The notes: generated by a model not told the origin, from the letters alone. Positions 21,455-35,016 are shown, counted from the first letter of the stretch. The stretch is DNA of 64,000 nucleotides from Apostichopus japonicus (GCF_037975245.1 NC_092562.1:6671501-6735500), one strand, 5' to 3'. Numbers and translations are program-made.

Positions 21455-24400
21455 AGTGTCTAATTACCGACGGTAGCAAGCTGCGTGTGTATTTTCTGGG
21501 ATCGATGGTGGTGTCTAACACTTATGTTACACCTCATGCGAAACTAGGTCAGATTACCGGCATTAGACGTTTCTTTGTGCGCGGGTCTTCACTCCCTTTA
21601 AATCGAATATTGTTTTTCCATTCAATTCAATTATGCTTAAGTAGAAAATTGTTAGTTAAGCTAAATTGTATTTAACTAAAGTAAACTTGAACTGAACTAT
21701 ATATGGCTTAAATTAACATTTTACTTGAGCTAAATTGAATTACTCTTAATTAGAATACAAGTTGGTTTCACTACAATTATATTTTACTTTAGTAAACTGC
21801 TATTCACTGAAGCAAAATGTCTTTGTTTTTGTTACTAATTAAGCTTAACATTCTTTTCATTTAAGTTAAAGATCCTCCCTCCATGTTGGTGACATTACTG
21901 ATAATCTTTTTCCAATTTGTCCGACATCTTTCGAGTTTATAATGTGATGGACTTCCCTCAACCGTTAGAAGTAATATAAAACATGTTGTCTCATCCTAAT
22001 GCAAGTAACCGTTGTTAATAACACTTATTGAGAGATTAAGATCTTATCTACAAAATGTAAAACGAAAGAAAAAAAAGCTTGCATATGACAAATGACGTTT
22101 GAAGTAGACGATACATCTGACGTTACTTTAATACGTGGAGGACCCCTCCGCACATATCTTAGGAAATTATGAGTGACTTCGCGAGTGGCTATTACGAAAT
22201 GAGTATGGGCTCTTTCTTTTAATTATGTCGGGTATTATAAGTAGCTTTAGTTGGCCAAACGCAAAAACAGGCTTAATTTATGAAGGAAGCCGGGCTATGA
22301 TTCTTAGGTTGGATCTTGGACCAACCTAGACTGGTTTCTGCTCACATAGTATTGGTTAAAGTAGTCATGTGTTGACGTGATAACGTGTTTTCTGTATGCA
22401 AAATTTATCTGTCTACATGGGCCATTGGTATATGTTGTTTATTTTTGTTTGTTATTAAAATGATATTCTGGAAAGGCCCTAAATATCTCCTAGCCATGGG
22501 AACACCCCCCCCCCACCGCCCCTCCCACAAGCGTTCCAGGTCCTGCAACACCCCCATTCCCTCGATCAGGCACAGTTATAGCCTCCAGGAAAGAATGTGA
22601 GATCATATCAACACTATTTTTCACTGACAAACTGTGGCAAATATAACTGTGACTAAAACACACAAGCATTATGGTCCATATATGCTTATGACGTTATACT
22701 GTACCAAGTTTTCACAGAAACGAGAAAGTTCAACCTAGCTTTCTAAGACTCAGTTCGGCTTCGAAAACTGCAATGCCGTAAGTTTTGTCGATTTTATCAA
22801 ACACATTTCATTCTCCTTTAAATGAAGTGATTTTACTCTCCCGCCCCATACGCACCCCAATGTGTTGATCAAATGTATTTATAAATATGCTACAGATAAC
22901 TAATTGCACGCACTTCCCCAACTTTCATTTTGTGTTGAGTCGTAGTTAGTGACGCGACAACCAATTTGACCAATCGCATTTCCCTTAATTTGAAATTTGT
23001 TTAACTTTCAGTACAATTGTTCTCTACTTATAAACATTAGAAGAATATGACTTAATTTAACATGTTTTTACACTTTAAGTTTAAGTCGAATTGAATTTAA
23101 CTTACGTAGAATCGTCCTTTACTTAATCTAAATTGTAGTTCACTTAAGCTAACTTGTACTTTCGGCAGCTTACTTGTACTTTCGGCAGCTATAACTTGTA
23201 CTTCACTAAGCTAACTTGTACTTTTGTGGCAAAACAAATAAATAAATAAAATAAATTACTTTCGATAAGCTAAATTGTATGTGTCTTCAGTAAAATATTG
23301 CATTATACTTAAGTGAAATACTTGTTGCATCACCTAGCCAAATTTGAGAGATTCCAAACATGGCTGAGCAATAAGCTTACTTTTCCTGACTTATGACCTA
23401 TAAGGTTATAATCTGAGGCAGCTATTATATTCACGTTGAGCGATCTATGACAATCGTCGCCAGCAGTCTTGGCGAAGATAGCTAACTTTCATCGTCGCAT
23501 AGGACTGATTTTACTGGGGGGATACTCTCAGTAAAATAAAAGAAAACAGTCTTGCGGATTGACTTTTCGTAGATGTAGATTTGTATTCCTGAGAGAATCT
23601 TCAGCACAACATATCCGTAGGACACAGCGGACTATAGTTTTACTGTGGTAGCAGTTCCACCTCTTTAGGGATGATTTGGAAGCATTCAAGAAAACATGTT
23701 TGCCTTTCGGTCTTGTTCCAAAATAGAGCCAGAAATCTATTGATTGCGTAAAACATATAACATCACGTCTTGAAATTTAGGATCAGAATTGCCAACGTTC
23801 CTTCAAGGCCGCGTTGATCTCCAGTTGATGTTTCCTAAAGCGGAGAGAGTTTCTCACATCCCAAGCCCTTGTTTTCATCAGAAAGATAATATATAATCGG
23901 AGAAGTCATCTGCGGATTCATTAACAATTTATTTGCCAACGTAAGTAATCATCTCTCTAAAGGCATAAACCAGAAATAGCTCTTAAGTTTTATCAAGGTT
24001 GACATGAGGTTAGGCGATATAAAATATATAGTTTAGATGGTTTCCCTTATCGCGACACAAATCTCCATTGGTAAAATACCGTTTTCTTTCATTTGGAATG
24101 AAACAAAAAGTGACAAAATAGCCTCTAGCCGTACTTACTGTTCTATTATGATAATGTACTCCCATATGCTTCTCTTACGAAAAGTTCGACAGTGTGACTT
24201 AAAGCAAGAATAAAAAGCGAAATAAACACATGACGTCATATGTTGAAGTATGTTTTCCAATGAAATCAACTCATCCGAGTTAAGTTCGTCAGCAATGCAT
24301 TCTCTGTTTCAAAATAATGCATGCAAACAATCACAGCAAGTTTTATCACGTGCCATGTTAACATGGCATGCATAAGACTTTCAAGATTTTTTGGGCTATA

Positions 24401-24640
24401 CTCATAAAAAACTGATAGTTTGTCACCAAGGAAGAACAATCGACGGTTTGAGAGAATTCGCTGGGTTAGACAAGGATTTCTGTCGATGACGTTGTTGATG
24501 ATCAGTCGTGAACTAGAATGAAGTTAAATTTCTTGCTTGCTTTTTGCTGGCGCTAAGACGACCACAACGAATTTTCGGTCTTTAATTGCTATCAGCTTCA
24601 TGGTTTGGTCTACAGCGGAATGGAGGAGGATAGAGCATAT
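21455..24640. other. Intergenic; degenerate AT-rich motif fields
   Basis: No gene seen. Two fields (about 21610-21870 and 22985-23345) are built from variants of CTTAAGCTAAATTGTACTTT. In the second, TACTTTCGGCAGCT is repeated directly near 23160-23190. An 18-bp perfect palindrome, TGCCATGTTAACATGGCA, is at 24351-24368. A C run is at 22505-22513. Confidence 0.5.
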
Positions 24641-24945
24641 TATTAATATTAATATAATAATAATAATAATAAGCAGTTATGTTTACGACCCTTAAGCGAT
24701 CGCAAATGTGGGAGAAACCCGCAAGGACCTATGGGATTACAACTTACACGTCGGGGTAGCTTCCAATTCAACATTTAAACTCAAATTTGGAATGTCATTT
24801 CAGATGGGGAAACCGTAGATTGCTCTTGGATGAAAAAACCCACCTTACTATGACCAGGCCGGGTATCGAACCCGGAACCTTCCGATTGCTAAGCCCCATA
24901 GCTTCAAATGCCACCGCCTTTATCCACTCGGCAACAGCATCGGTA
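24641..24945 (-). mobile_element. tRNA-derived SINE, Ser/Leu-type head
   Basis: On the minus strand the head reads TTGCCGAGTGGATAAAGGCG (A-box region, about 24917-24936), then GGGTTCGATACCCGG (B box, 24860-24874) with a long gap as in tRNAs with a long variable arm. A body follows and the tail is an AT/TAA microsatellite at 24641-24672. It is a different tRNA class and body from the SINE at 5278-5592, so there are at least two SINE families. It is not a functional tRNA because the acceptor stem is not closed. Confidence 0.8.
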
Positions 24946-25187
24946 TATGATGCAAACAATATCCAATCAAACGGTAATGTCTAGATTGCACAGACATATG
25001 TTTGTTCCCGGGAAAATATGCATAGTAGGAGACCATAGTAAAATAAGTATGCAGATCAACCTAACAAGTGAAGGTAGTATATGATTGTTATCTAGTAATT
25101 CATACATTGCAGTAAATTGATACTACTGAATCAGCATATGGTCTGTACATGCATGGACCGATTCCACGAGGAGTTATTGGCTGGAAT

Positions 25188-25740
25188 ATCGGATGGGATG
25201 TTAGATATGTATGGGATGGGATGTTGGATATGTATGGGTATGGTATGGATGTTGGATATGTATGGGTATGGGATGGGATATTGGATATGTGGGGTATGGG
25301 ATGGGGTATCGGATGGGATGTCGATTATGCATGGGATGGGATGTTGGATATGTATGGGGTGGGATGTTGGATATGTATGGGTATATGGGTTGGATGTTGG
25401 ACATGTATGGGTATGGGATGGGATGTTGGATATGTATGGGCCGGGATGGGTTTGGGATGTTGAATATGTTTGGGATGGGATGTTGGATGGGTATGGGATG
25501 GGATGTTGGATATGTATGGGCCGGGATGGGGTATGGGATGGGGTATCGGATGGGATGTTGAATATGTATTGGATGGGATGTTGGATATGTATGGGATGGA
25601 TGTTGGATATGTATGGGATATTGGATGTGTATGGGATGGGATGTATGATATGGGATGGGATGCTGGATATGTATGGGATGGGATATGTATGGGATGTTGG
25701 ATGTGTGTGGGATGGGGTGGGATATGGGATGCGATGGGAG
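25188..25740 (+). repeat. G-rich minisatellite (GGGATGGGATGTTGGATATG-type)
   Basis: About 550 bp built from irregular repeats of GGATGGGATG, TTGGATATGTAT and GGGTATGG, with some GGGCCGGGATGG variants. The repeat lacks stop codons in every frame on both strands, so long frames (281 residues on minus, 224 on plus) cross it. Their products are low-complexity and no start or neighbouring gene supports them. Clusters of GGG runs with 2-7-base loops (for example near 25285-25320) could form G-quadruplexes. Confidence 0.92.
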
Positions 25741-25910
25741 ATAATGAAGAAGGTTGAGGAAATCGAACAAAGGACGAGAGAAAGTAATTGATAAGGAAAA
25801 GAACAAGAGCGCATGTCTCTTCTTATATTAATACCTTTTTTCTCATTTATATTTTTGTGTTGGAACATAATCTTCATTTCTGCTGCTTCTTCGATGCAGC
25901 GTAACAATGC

Positions 25911-25960
25911 ATGGTAGTGCATGGTAGTGCATGGTAGTGCATGGTAGTGCATGGTAGTGC
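25911..25960 (+). repeat. 10-bp tandem repeat, 5 copies
   Basis: ATGGTAGTGC repeated five times without error. Confidence 0.97.
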
Positions 25961-28640
25961 TATATGTCGAATGCAAATTATAGTGTACCAGTAGTCTCGA
26001 TTATACCTCACTTCGCTTTCGTTTAAACAAGGATTTTGTTAAAATATAATAGTTTATTGTGATTCTCTGGTGAAATTTATGACGGAGTAAACTCTTGAAA
26101 GTTCATGTAGGACTAAAGTGTACATCCTTTACAAAAAGATAAGCAACATAATTATTTCACTATGAGGAACGTCAGGAACGTTACTATGGCGTTATAGTTT
26201 TCTTACAACGTATAGTAGGCCTATCGTCAATCAAACCATATTTAAGTATAATTTCCTTTTATGTTTCGTACGGAAAATCGGATTGCTGTAAATTTTGCTG
26301 TAAATTTTCTTCTTGTGAATTGGTTCAGGTATATGTATATGGAACGTAAAACTAGTTAAAACGTATACATTTACCGTTATACATGAGCAGTTTCACGTTT
26401 AAAGCGAAATCGTCAAGAACAAGTCATAAACTGGTGGACGATACGTTTTTCTTTATATCTTATATGCTAAAATAATGCGTTGTTATCATGTTGACACTGC
26501 TGAAGACATGTGAAGATCATTTAGCCAAAGAGCAGGACCCACTCATTAACAACATACCTTGTAAATCATAGTTGTCTTAATCCACGCAGCCAAACTTCAC
26601 GGTACCACAGAGCATTTAACTTAGGACCAACTGAAGAATTACAAGCTCATCAGTGAAAACATACTCATCGTCAATCATTTTGACAATAGGCCGATGTTTC
26701 AGATAACTAACAGTCTCCTTTGTGATATGACAACATGGTATTTTGGAGTTCTTGCATAGTAAGGCAGGTGTTAGGGGCCTACATCTTTGAAGAATGTTTA
26801 ATGTATATTTACCATTTCAAAAACATTCACCTTAGCGCTATCTTTAGCTTCAGTATTTACCGGATCGGTAATAGACGATAATATTAAACAACCCGTATTC
26901 AAACTAAAAACCTAGAGCTTGGATTGCTGGAAAGGGAAAACGAAACATGTTGTGTTATCGACACGTTTTAACACCTTATGATGCTTGTTCAAGAGGCCCG
27001 TGAAGTTTGATATACACTGCTGACAGCTGACATCCTATACTTGTCATGTCCACTATTCATACGCTATATGCTTCCCTGCTTGTTCCAAGACAGACAGAGA
27101 TAGTCTGTGTGATAGATGAAGGGAGATGCTAATGACTGCGAGATTTTACTTACTGAGTTTACAATTTGAAGACTATAGGTTCCCTAATTTATGGGCATTC
27201 GTTCGTGCATTAGTTATTAGCATGACGCTAAGGTTTACTTGATGGAGATAAAGCAATTCTGCACCGCTCCCCGCCGTTAATTCCACACAAATTCACACAC
27301 ACATACACGTCAAGAGAATGTGAGGTGTCGGGCTATACCAACATGATTTTAAAAGTACAAGTTTGTTACTGTATCTTTCATTATAGTGGCATTAACTCTG
27401 GCACAGCGGTCCAGTAAGTGAAGTGATGTCTCCATTTCATATGGTTGGGGTTTATTATGTTTGTGACCTGCTCTGATTTTCCTACTAATGCTGACGTCAA
27501 TACTATTGCCTGTACAATATACCTTCCTCGTCTGCATTGTCAATGAATTGTACATAGTTTAAAACAATACAACAGAATTGCGGAATCTCAATCCCTGATA
27601 ACTGCTTAAACTTTCTCGGCTACAAAGATCTATAAAGGAGTGATAACATAAATTAGTAAGCCTTACTTCAGATTTCTCGTTTTGTAAAGCTGTGCTCGAT
27701 TGATTTTGACTACCATGTACTTATACAACACAGACACCAACAGAGCGCTTGGAAGGAGATCGTAAGGCCTCTTAATTTTCGTTTAGTATACTGATCTCCA
27801 ATGTACACCAATAGGCTACAGTGATATCAATAGAGTTGTACAGTTACATAGATAATAATACAACATGATACGATTGTCCGTGTTTCGTTGACTTCACCAT
27901 TGAAGTAATGTCACCCATGCGAACCATGTGTTATTTCTGTGGCCATGTAATTCATATAGAGCGAGACATTATTTCACAAAATTAGATGATCTTGATTATA
28001 TCATAGTCATAATCTGTGAATTACATGATGTATCCCTCCCTAGTCCCTTAGCTATACGCTTAGCTAGCTTGAACTAGACACCTTTTTGTCCCAATGTATA
28101 ATTTAGTGAGAATGGTGACGTCAGTGTACACACATGACTTGATTTATCGACTTCACACGATATCGCAATTTTGTGGCCTTGTATATCAATGTTCATAGCC
28201 CACTAGTAAAATTGCGAAGAAGTTAACTCCCACCGGCCGGATAGTGGAATAAAGGAGAACTTTCATTATAAATTAATCGGAACGTTGTCGCATTTGATGA
28301 GTGATCGCTCATCCACGTTTCGCATACAATAGAGAACTACCAGGCTCATTAGGATGTTAATATACTAATTAGAGAAACTGACTGAGAGAGACAGAGGGAT
28401 AGAAATGAAACTTTACAGTGCCAAGAAGCAGCGTATTGATGGGGGCAAGGTTCAGCTTCGGAGGTACCAGGAACAAGTCTCGATAGACAACAAAAAACAA
28501 GTTGTCGTCCCTGAACTTGTTCAGTTATACTAATGCTGAAATGCGCAGTCGATTTCACTTTCGTAAACGACTTACGACCTCTTAACTGGTCTTGATGAAT
28601 ATCAAAGAAGCCACCCATTCCCATATATAAAGCAAGCTAC
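25961..28640. other. Intergenic, no gene seen
   Basis: AT-rich sequence. None of the short open frames (for example 27349-27555 or 28349-28624) has a recognisable domain, and no clear repeats stand out. Confidence 0.5.
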
Positions 28641-28644
28641 GAAC

Positions 28645-29345
28645 GTTTGGGGCGGCACCAGGGGTAGGTAACCTGGAGTGTGGGGAAATTTCTCCCTCCC
28701 CATTCTTGATGCAATCCCGTAATTGCTACTCCCCCAGTCGGCTCCGGTTTAAACAAAACTGAAAAGCTTTGCCTTGATGTGCACACTTCATACGGGTGCA
28801 CCCCCCCCCCTCCACCAGGGGCGTCGGAGGCTATTTGGGATTGGTACGGCAGATCAGAGTGTGGCCCATGACCTATCATAATTATCGGGGACGTTTGGTA
28901 GGTCAAACTATACGCTACGCGCCACCATGGTTGGCGCGTAGCGTAATGGAGAAAATTTGGAAAAAAATGCCTCCCAGATTGCAGGAAATGGCACTTCCCG
29001 AGCTTGAAAACAAGACCCCTGCCATGTCAGAGTAGTCACATTTAGCCTACTTGCTTGTTTCATTTTGGTTCTTTATTTTTTGCCATTTTTTGGGCTTAGT
29101 CCTACTTTTTTGTTTTTTGGCGCCGTGAATATTGGTCCGGCGTTCGCCGGACCTGCCGTACCGCTCCGACGTCCCTGTCCACACCCCCTCCCCCCTCCAC
29201 CGAAAAAAGTTTTCTTGCAATCAACTTCCACCATTCGCTCACCCACTCTAGAAATGCAGCCACTGTTTTTGATCTGAGTTGGTTCAGACGCATATAGGAG
29301 CTAGGGGATATGGTCAATACGCATATAGGAGGGGATATGGGTCAA
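28645..29345. mobile_element. Degenerate DNA transposon remnants with a reversed hairpin module
   Basis: GGGCGGCACCAGGGG at about 28650 resembles the CAGTGGCGGCGCCAAGGGG end at 33388. The shared hairpin module occurs in reverse at 28908-29001 (TACGCTACGCGCCACCATGG, then GGCGCGTAGCGTA). C runs are at 28800 and 29185. No clean pair of termini or TSD was found. A local duplication of ACGCATATAGGAG lies at 29289-29335. Confidence 0.55.
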
Positions 29346-31784
29346 GACCAAGCTATTTCTTACTTATTTTTTGCCCATCTTATTCTGTGGAGGTAAGCAG
29401 CGAGAATCGATTTCAACTTGGTCAATCTATATGAAGGAGAATCAGAATTAATCAGCTGTTAAAGACGTTGTAAAATTGCATATTTACAGAAAAATTCTAA
29501 CTATTACATAAAAAAATACTCCGATGTTCAAAGTTAGCTGTCTCAAATACGTGAGTTTTTATCTCTTTCTTTTCTGTTTTTGCGACCCTGGATAAGAACT
29601 ACGTCCTGATTTCATAGCGCAGATCATTTATCTTGTAACAGGAGACTGACTGATATATCATCTTAGCAAATAAATTGAGCCGAACGTGTATGTGTCTGTA
29701 AGTTATCTATCTAGCGTTAATATGAGCAAGATACAAGATCCCACCGAGCATTTTGGAGTATTGTGTTCCTTCCTGCAAGTCTCAAATTGTTCTGCCACTA
29801 ATGAATAATATATTGAGATAGATAGCACGTGTTTCCAAAAGTGCTCATTAAATTTGTAATACTCGATAACAAAAAACAAAGAACAAGTCTCACTCACCCT
29901 TAATGCCCTAGCCACCTTTAGTTTACGAATTATAGATGGACCTTACATTACAATCGACTTTGCGGTTAGTTATGATTATGAGTTGTCACGAACCACTCCT
30001 GGTTTCAATCAATATTTCGCGTCACACTGAACACTGCCAAACGAGGGGTAATGAAAAAACATTTAATGCAAAGAAAATGATACCTTTTTAGGTTAAATAG
30101 AGAAATATAGGAACCACAATAGCTGAAGTGAATTATGTATGAAAGTATAATTGCAAGAATAACAACGACATATATGCACTGAGGCCTTTTGGTTATTGTG
30201 GGCAGCATACCAGACTTCCTGCACATATGCGTAATGCATGTAGGCACAAATGTGTCAATATAGAATGACATCGACACCTAATCATTTATTTTTGTCTTTG
30301 GGAATTCGATCCCAGCTTCTGAAAAGTTACTGTATCGATATTCAGTACCATGTGTGACATTACTTATTTACATTTAAAAAGCAAACTGACCATTTTGTAT
30401 TCATGAAGTGATTAACATGGATCCTGTAACGGCTTTAAAGTGATTGTTTGGTGGCAAACTGGAATAGTTTTTAACATATTGCTGCCAATTTTCTTTACCT
30501 CAATGAATAATAAATAGATAGATAACATGTCGTTTGATGAGCTGGAAAGTTGAGATGAAATTCTCACTACGATGAAGAATTGCCCGAGCTCCTCCTCACA
30601 CATTGAGGTACAATCTGGTTGAATTGCAAGGTTTCCCCAACATGAGATAACCACATGTTTAGTGGTTCCGATGCCTAAACATTTTCATAGTGTGGTAAGC
30701 CATGTTCATGAACTTGTGCACACTAAAATGAAGAGGGATTATCTATTGACTATATGTGACAACATATAAAGGAAGGTTCCAGGAATCAGGTATCATGTAA
30801 ACAAAGTCGTATAAAAACAGATACATTCAGGAATATTAACGAGGTCAATTTTATGATCGCATAAGCATGTATCAATATTCTTACGTTGCATTATCCAAGT
30901 ACATGTATAACATTTATTAGAAATATTACTTCAGATATATCTAATTAAAAAATTTATGTTCACTGATTGATATTCATGATATGCACACAAAATGACACGG
31001 TTGCCAGGATTGTATGAATGTAGTGTGATAAACCAATTATCCAAAAGAGGAAACCCATGAAACATGTGGTTCTTGTCTTGTGTTTAAAAGCCATTTTATT
31101 GCAATTTGATGAATATTAATGACATAAAGTTTGAGACGTCATGAAAATGCGTTTATTATGTACCAGCATCACCATACCAGATGAACCAAATATTACGTTA
31201 AGCCCCGCTCACTCATTAATATTCATGGCATGAGAACCAATCACATTAGGGTACATCAACTCATCATAGGGCATCTATCTACCAATTATGACAATGATTC
31301 AACTTGTGGATGTTGGGATATCGTGTGTACATTTAAGCTAGCCGTCACAGCCACCCACACGCGCGCTACGCACGTTTTGACCCCTCCCTCAGTCATCTTC
31401 CGGCCACCCTGGTGTACCGCGGCAACTGACATAGCCGTGTATGGCCTAATTGAGAAAGGAACTATAGTCTATCATCCTCCCTATGAGAACGATGATATAA
31501 TAAGTCAAAATTAAGAGGAAGGACAAGCTGACTGGGAGGCTAAGTCAGAACTGGCTATACTTCAGGTGTTTTACTCACATGTCCTCTAGCTACCGGGTTC
31601 GTAAACCAAGGGCCTTCCTCTGCCGCTGCCCCCCCCCCGCCCCCGTTACTGGGGTAACGTTAGACAGTTACATGTTGCAGTCAAGTCTTAAGAGTAAGGT
31701 AAATTTAAATTTAGATTACAAATTTAGATTTATCTGGGCTGATTTAAACTCTCCATTGACTGTACCAGGTATTGATCCAGTCAG
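29346..31784. other. Intergenic, no gene seen
   Basis: AT-rich; no recognisable gene. Short open frames have no family signature. A C run is at 31629-31640. Confidence 0.5.
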
Positions 31785-32158
31785 TGATTTTTGGTTTCGA
31801 AGATAATCGTAACCTATGAAGTCATGCAGGCGAAAGAGTATGTATGTATGTGTGTGCGTGTGTTTGACTCCTGTTTGTAAACACGATATCTCAAAAAGGG
31901 AAGCTTGGACCAAACTCATATTTAGTGAGTAGGTGTACCACATTAAGTAGAAGTAGCCTATAGTTTCCTGATGAGGTCAAAAATAATTTGGGGTAACCAG
32001 GGGACAAATTGTGAAAACCTTGTAAAAACGATATCTCAAGAAGGGAAGCTCGGATCAATCTCGTGTTTCGTATGTTAGAGAACCACATTTAGGGAAAAAA
32101 GCTTATTGTTTAATGTGGAGGTCAAAGTTCATTTGGCGTCACTTGGGGCCAAATTGTG
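31785..32158 (+). repeat. Dispersed repeat, copy 1, with ~145-bp internal period
   Basis: Shares with 50640-51075 the order TTTTGGTTTCGA, AATATCGTAACCTATG-like, a TGTG-rich stretch, AAACACGATATCTCAA, AAGCTTGGACCAA and GTACCACATT. The CACGATATCTC block recurs about every 145 bp (31879 and about 32024). Just before the LINE insertion it contains AGGTCAAAGTTCA (32119-32131), a direct repeat of nuclear-receptor half sites spaced by one base. The LINE at 32159 truncates it. Confidence 0.8.
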
Positions 32159-33110
32159 AGAGATATTGTGGGAGATATTTTGTGTACAGCTAAGAAGTTT
32201 GCTGATGACACCAAATTGTATTCTGAGGTATCTTCCAAAAGCGATTCTGAGAAATTTCAAGCGGATTTAGATAAGATTTTTTCCTGGTCTCAGAGGTGGC
32301 AAATGCTTTTTAATATTGATAAATGTAAGGTAATGCACAATGGTAGTAGTAACCAAAAGTTTTCATACAATCTTAATGGTGTGGAGTTACAGGAGGTCTC
32401 TGTTGAAAGAGACCTAGGTATCTACATTGACTCATCTCTGCAACCTAAACATTGTCTTGAAGGTGCTAAAAGAGGTAATAGGGTTTTAGGTATGATAAAG
32501 AGGAACTTCAGTTTTCTGAAAGAGGACATCGTAGTTAGGCTTTATAAGCAGTTGGTTAGGCCTCATCTGGAGTATGCTGTGCAGGCTTGGAACCCTTACT
32601 TTGCTAAGGATAAGGAAGTACTTGAAAAAGTCCAGAGGAGGGCTACTAGGATGATTAGTTCCTTAAAGGGGGTTCCTTATTATAGGCGGTTACAACTGTT
32701 GAATCTCACCACACTGGAGCTTAGGAGGTTACGTGGGGACTTGATCCAGGTTTTCAAGATTGTGTATGGTTTCGACAACTTATTCTTTACCGACTTTTTC
32801 ATGTTTGCTAACAGTAGTTGTACTAGAGGTCATTGTCTTAAACTCCAAAAGTCGCATAGTAGGATTAATATTCGGCATAACTTTTTTTCTAATGGGGTTG
32901 TGAATGAGTGGAATGGTTTGCCTGAGAAAGTTGTACTTGCAAGTAGTGTCAATGGGTTTAAGAATGCTTTGGACAAGCACTTTAAGCATTGTAATCGGGT
33001 CTGAGTGTTTGTGTCTTCAGTTTTTTTTCCTCTCTCTATAAGGTCCTTGATGGGGACTTAAGTGTCCCTCCTGATCCTTTTTTCTACTAAACTAAACTAA
33101 ACTAAACTTA
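32159..33110 (+). mobile_element. 5'-truncated CR1-like LINE, with reverse transcriptase C-terminus and tail
   Basis: An open frame of about 280 codons (to TGA 33002-33004) begins inside the reverse transcriptase: FADDTKLYSEV carries the two catalytic aspartates. Next come the SWSQRWQMLFNIDKCKVMH-like block, ERDLGIYIDSSL, then LVRPHLEYAVQAWNPY and LEKVQRRATRMI, the thumb and C-terminal blocks of CR1/Rex/jockey-type LINEs. It ends with a short 3' UTR and an (ACTAA)n tail (33086-33110). Everything 5' of the FADD block is missing, as in usual 5' truncation. The uninterrupted frame suggests a fairly recent insertion, here into the dispersed repeat at 31785. Confidence 0.88.
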
Positions 33111-33718
33111 GCTTGTGGTCATCCGTGGAATCGAAAACTCTCAAAACTGACAACTCGAACATATCTATATAGGCTTCAGTGTGTCGCTCCGATGAAAACC
33201 GTTTTATGTTGAGGTCAAAGGCCAGCACGTTCGTAAAGGTTACTGGGGCTTCGGCATCGTAACATGACTCGTGACCATTGCAGTTTGTAACGACCATCGT
33301 ATTTTAAACGATTCAGTTACACGGTCTCCAGACGTTGGAAAATTATCTAGTTTTCAGAACTTGCGGTTTTAGCAATAAGTCCACAGTCAGTGGCGGCGCC
33401 AAGGGGAGACATTTCCCCAATCACGATTGCCTCAATGATGATTCTTCGCACTCCCAACACCCCCTCCCCCTCAATGTTATAAAATAGTATCTATATCTAC
33501 TGACTATTCTTAAAAATCTTTCTTCTAGAAATTTAACTTTCTGTCTTGAAATTTTGACTATTATTTAAGCACCCTATCGAAAATACGGTGACATATTATA
33601 AAGAAGTTTCCACATAGACTGTCGACCTTTCGTTAAAAGAAGTCCAGGTAAAAAATTCTTTTCGATATGTTACTGAAGATCATAATCTAAGTATTCTAGT
33701 GAAATTTGCATTCAATTC
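33111..33718. other. Intergenic; one solitary transposon end
   Basis: CAGTGGCGGCGCCAAGGGG at 33388 looks like a DNA transposon terminus, but no partner end was found nearby. Nothing else is recognised. Confidence 0.5.
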
Positions 33719-35016
33719 CTATGCAGGGGCGGATCCAGGGGGGGGCCGACCCGGCCCCGGCCCCCCTTTTTGGAAATCAGTTGCGTTTTTAATGTGGGAG
33801 TACTTTAAATTCCTAATAGGCATAACTTGGTGAAAGAAAAGCCTAATATATATCCAGCTGCTCTTCCCTGAAACGCGATCGTTTTTATTCCAAATTTGAA
33901 ACTAAGGCAATTACCAGGCCTACGCGACATCACGTATTAATTAGATACGGCTCAGTACTATAGTGCTGACTATTACTGTCAGGGAAAATCAATGCACAGT
34001 TAGCAAGTATATCATAATTATCTGAATGAAACGGGGTGTAGGCGGTTTTACACTATCTAACGCAACGTAGTCGCCAAGAACCTGAAGTATTTTTAAGGGA
34101 GGGCCCAAGGAACATGAACTTATAGCATGCTCCTCGTGGTGAAACATAATTGCACCTATTAGGTGAATTGAGTGTACTGTTAATAGTAGGAGAGACTAGT
34201 GTAGGTTCTTATGACCAACTAGACCGGTTTCTGCTCTCAAACTTTATAGGAGCTTCATCAGTAGTAGCCTTTGAATATTTTATATTCGGCCTGGGTGTCT
34301 CGTTCTCAAAATTCATCTATTTTCTGTGCACGAGTTTTTATGGGCTCATAATGCAGCTATAAGAGCATCTAAAAGAGCTTCGTGTGAACCTTGAGAGTCA
34401 GCTGATTCTTCGTTAGTATGAAACCTTGAGTTAACAAGTAAACCTTTGAGATTTTGGTTTTATTTTTTGATCTATTATATTATATATAATAATTTGCAGG
34501 GGCGGATCCAGGGGGGGCCCGGGGGGCCCGGGCCCCCCTTTTTGAAAATCCTGATTTTTTTTTACCGCGTTCGAGGGAAAGGGCCCCATGCGTGATCAGT
34601 GGCGTAGCTACGGGGGGCCTGGGGGCCGAGGCCCCCATGAAATAGGCTGGCCCCCCACTGGGAATGGGGTAAAAAAAAATGTTGTAAAATAAAAATAAAT
34701 ATAAGTGCGATTCACTTATATTTTTTGTTCAATAATTTGGGAAATAGAGTAACACAATTATCTCGTCTGCATCTGGCAGAATAAGAAAATACAATATCTG
34801 TAGTAATCATGAAAATGGTCACACAGCATGGCATGGCAATGGTCGATGCGACGATTGCGACCATATACCACGAACCTTGTTGTGCTGCGCGATATCGATA
34901 TCTGCTGAAAATATGTTCAGTGCTTCCACCTAGCGCAACAATCTATCAAAAGATTGGTTCCGTTTGTACTGAGCCGAGGTATCAGGTTTTCATATATTGC
35001 CTCGAGTCAAATGAAT

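Noticed and set aside
24351-24368. 18-bp perfect palindrome TGCCATGTTAACATGGCA as a regulatory operator
   Set aside because: No gene or repeated copy is near it; a chance palindrome in AT-rich DNA cannot be excluded.
24855-24945. tRNA-Ser/Leu gene on the minus strand
   Set aside because: Good B box but no paired acceptor stem, and it continues into a SINE body with a microsatellite tail.
25131-25976. Long open frames on both strands (281 and 224 residues) across the GGGAT-rich minisatellite
   Set aside because: The repeat simply lacks stop codons in all frames; products are periodic low-complexity and nothing supports a start, splice sites or a domain.
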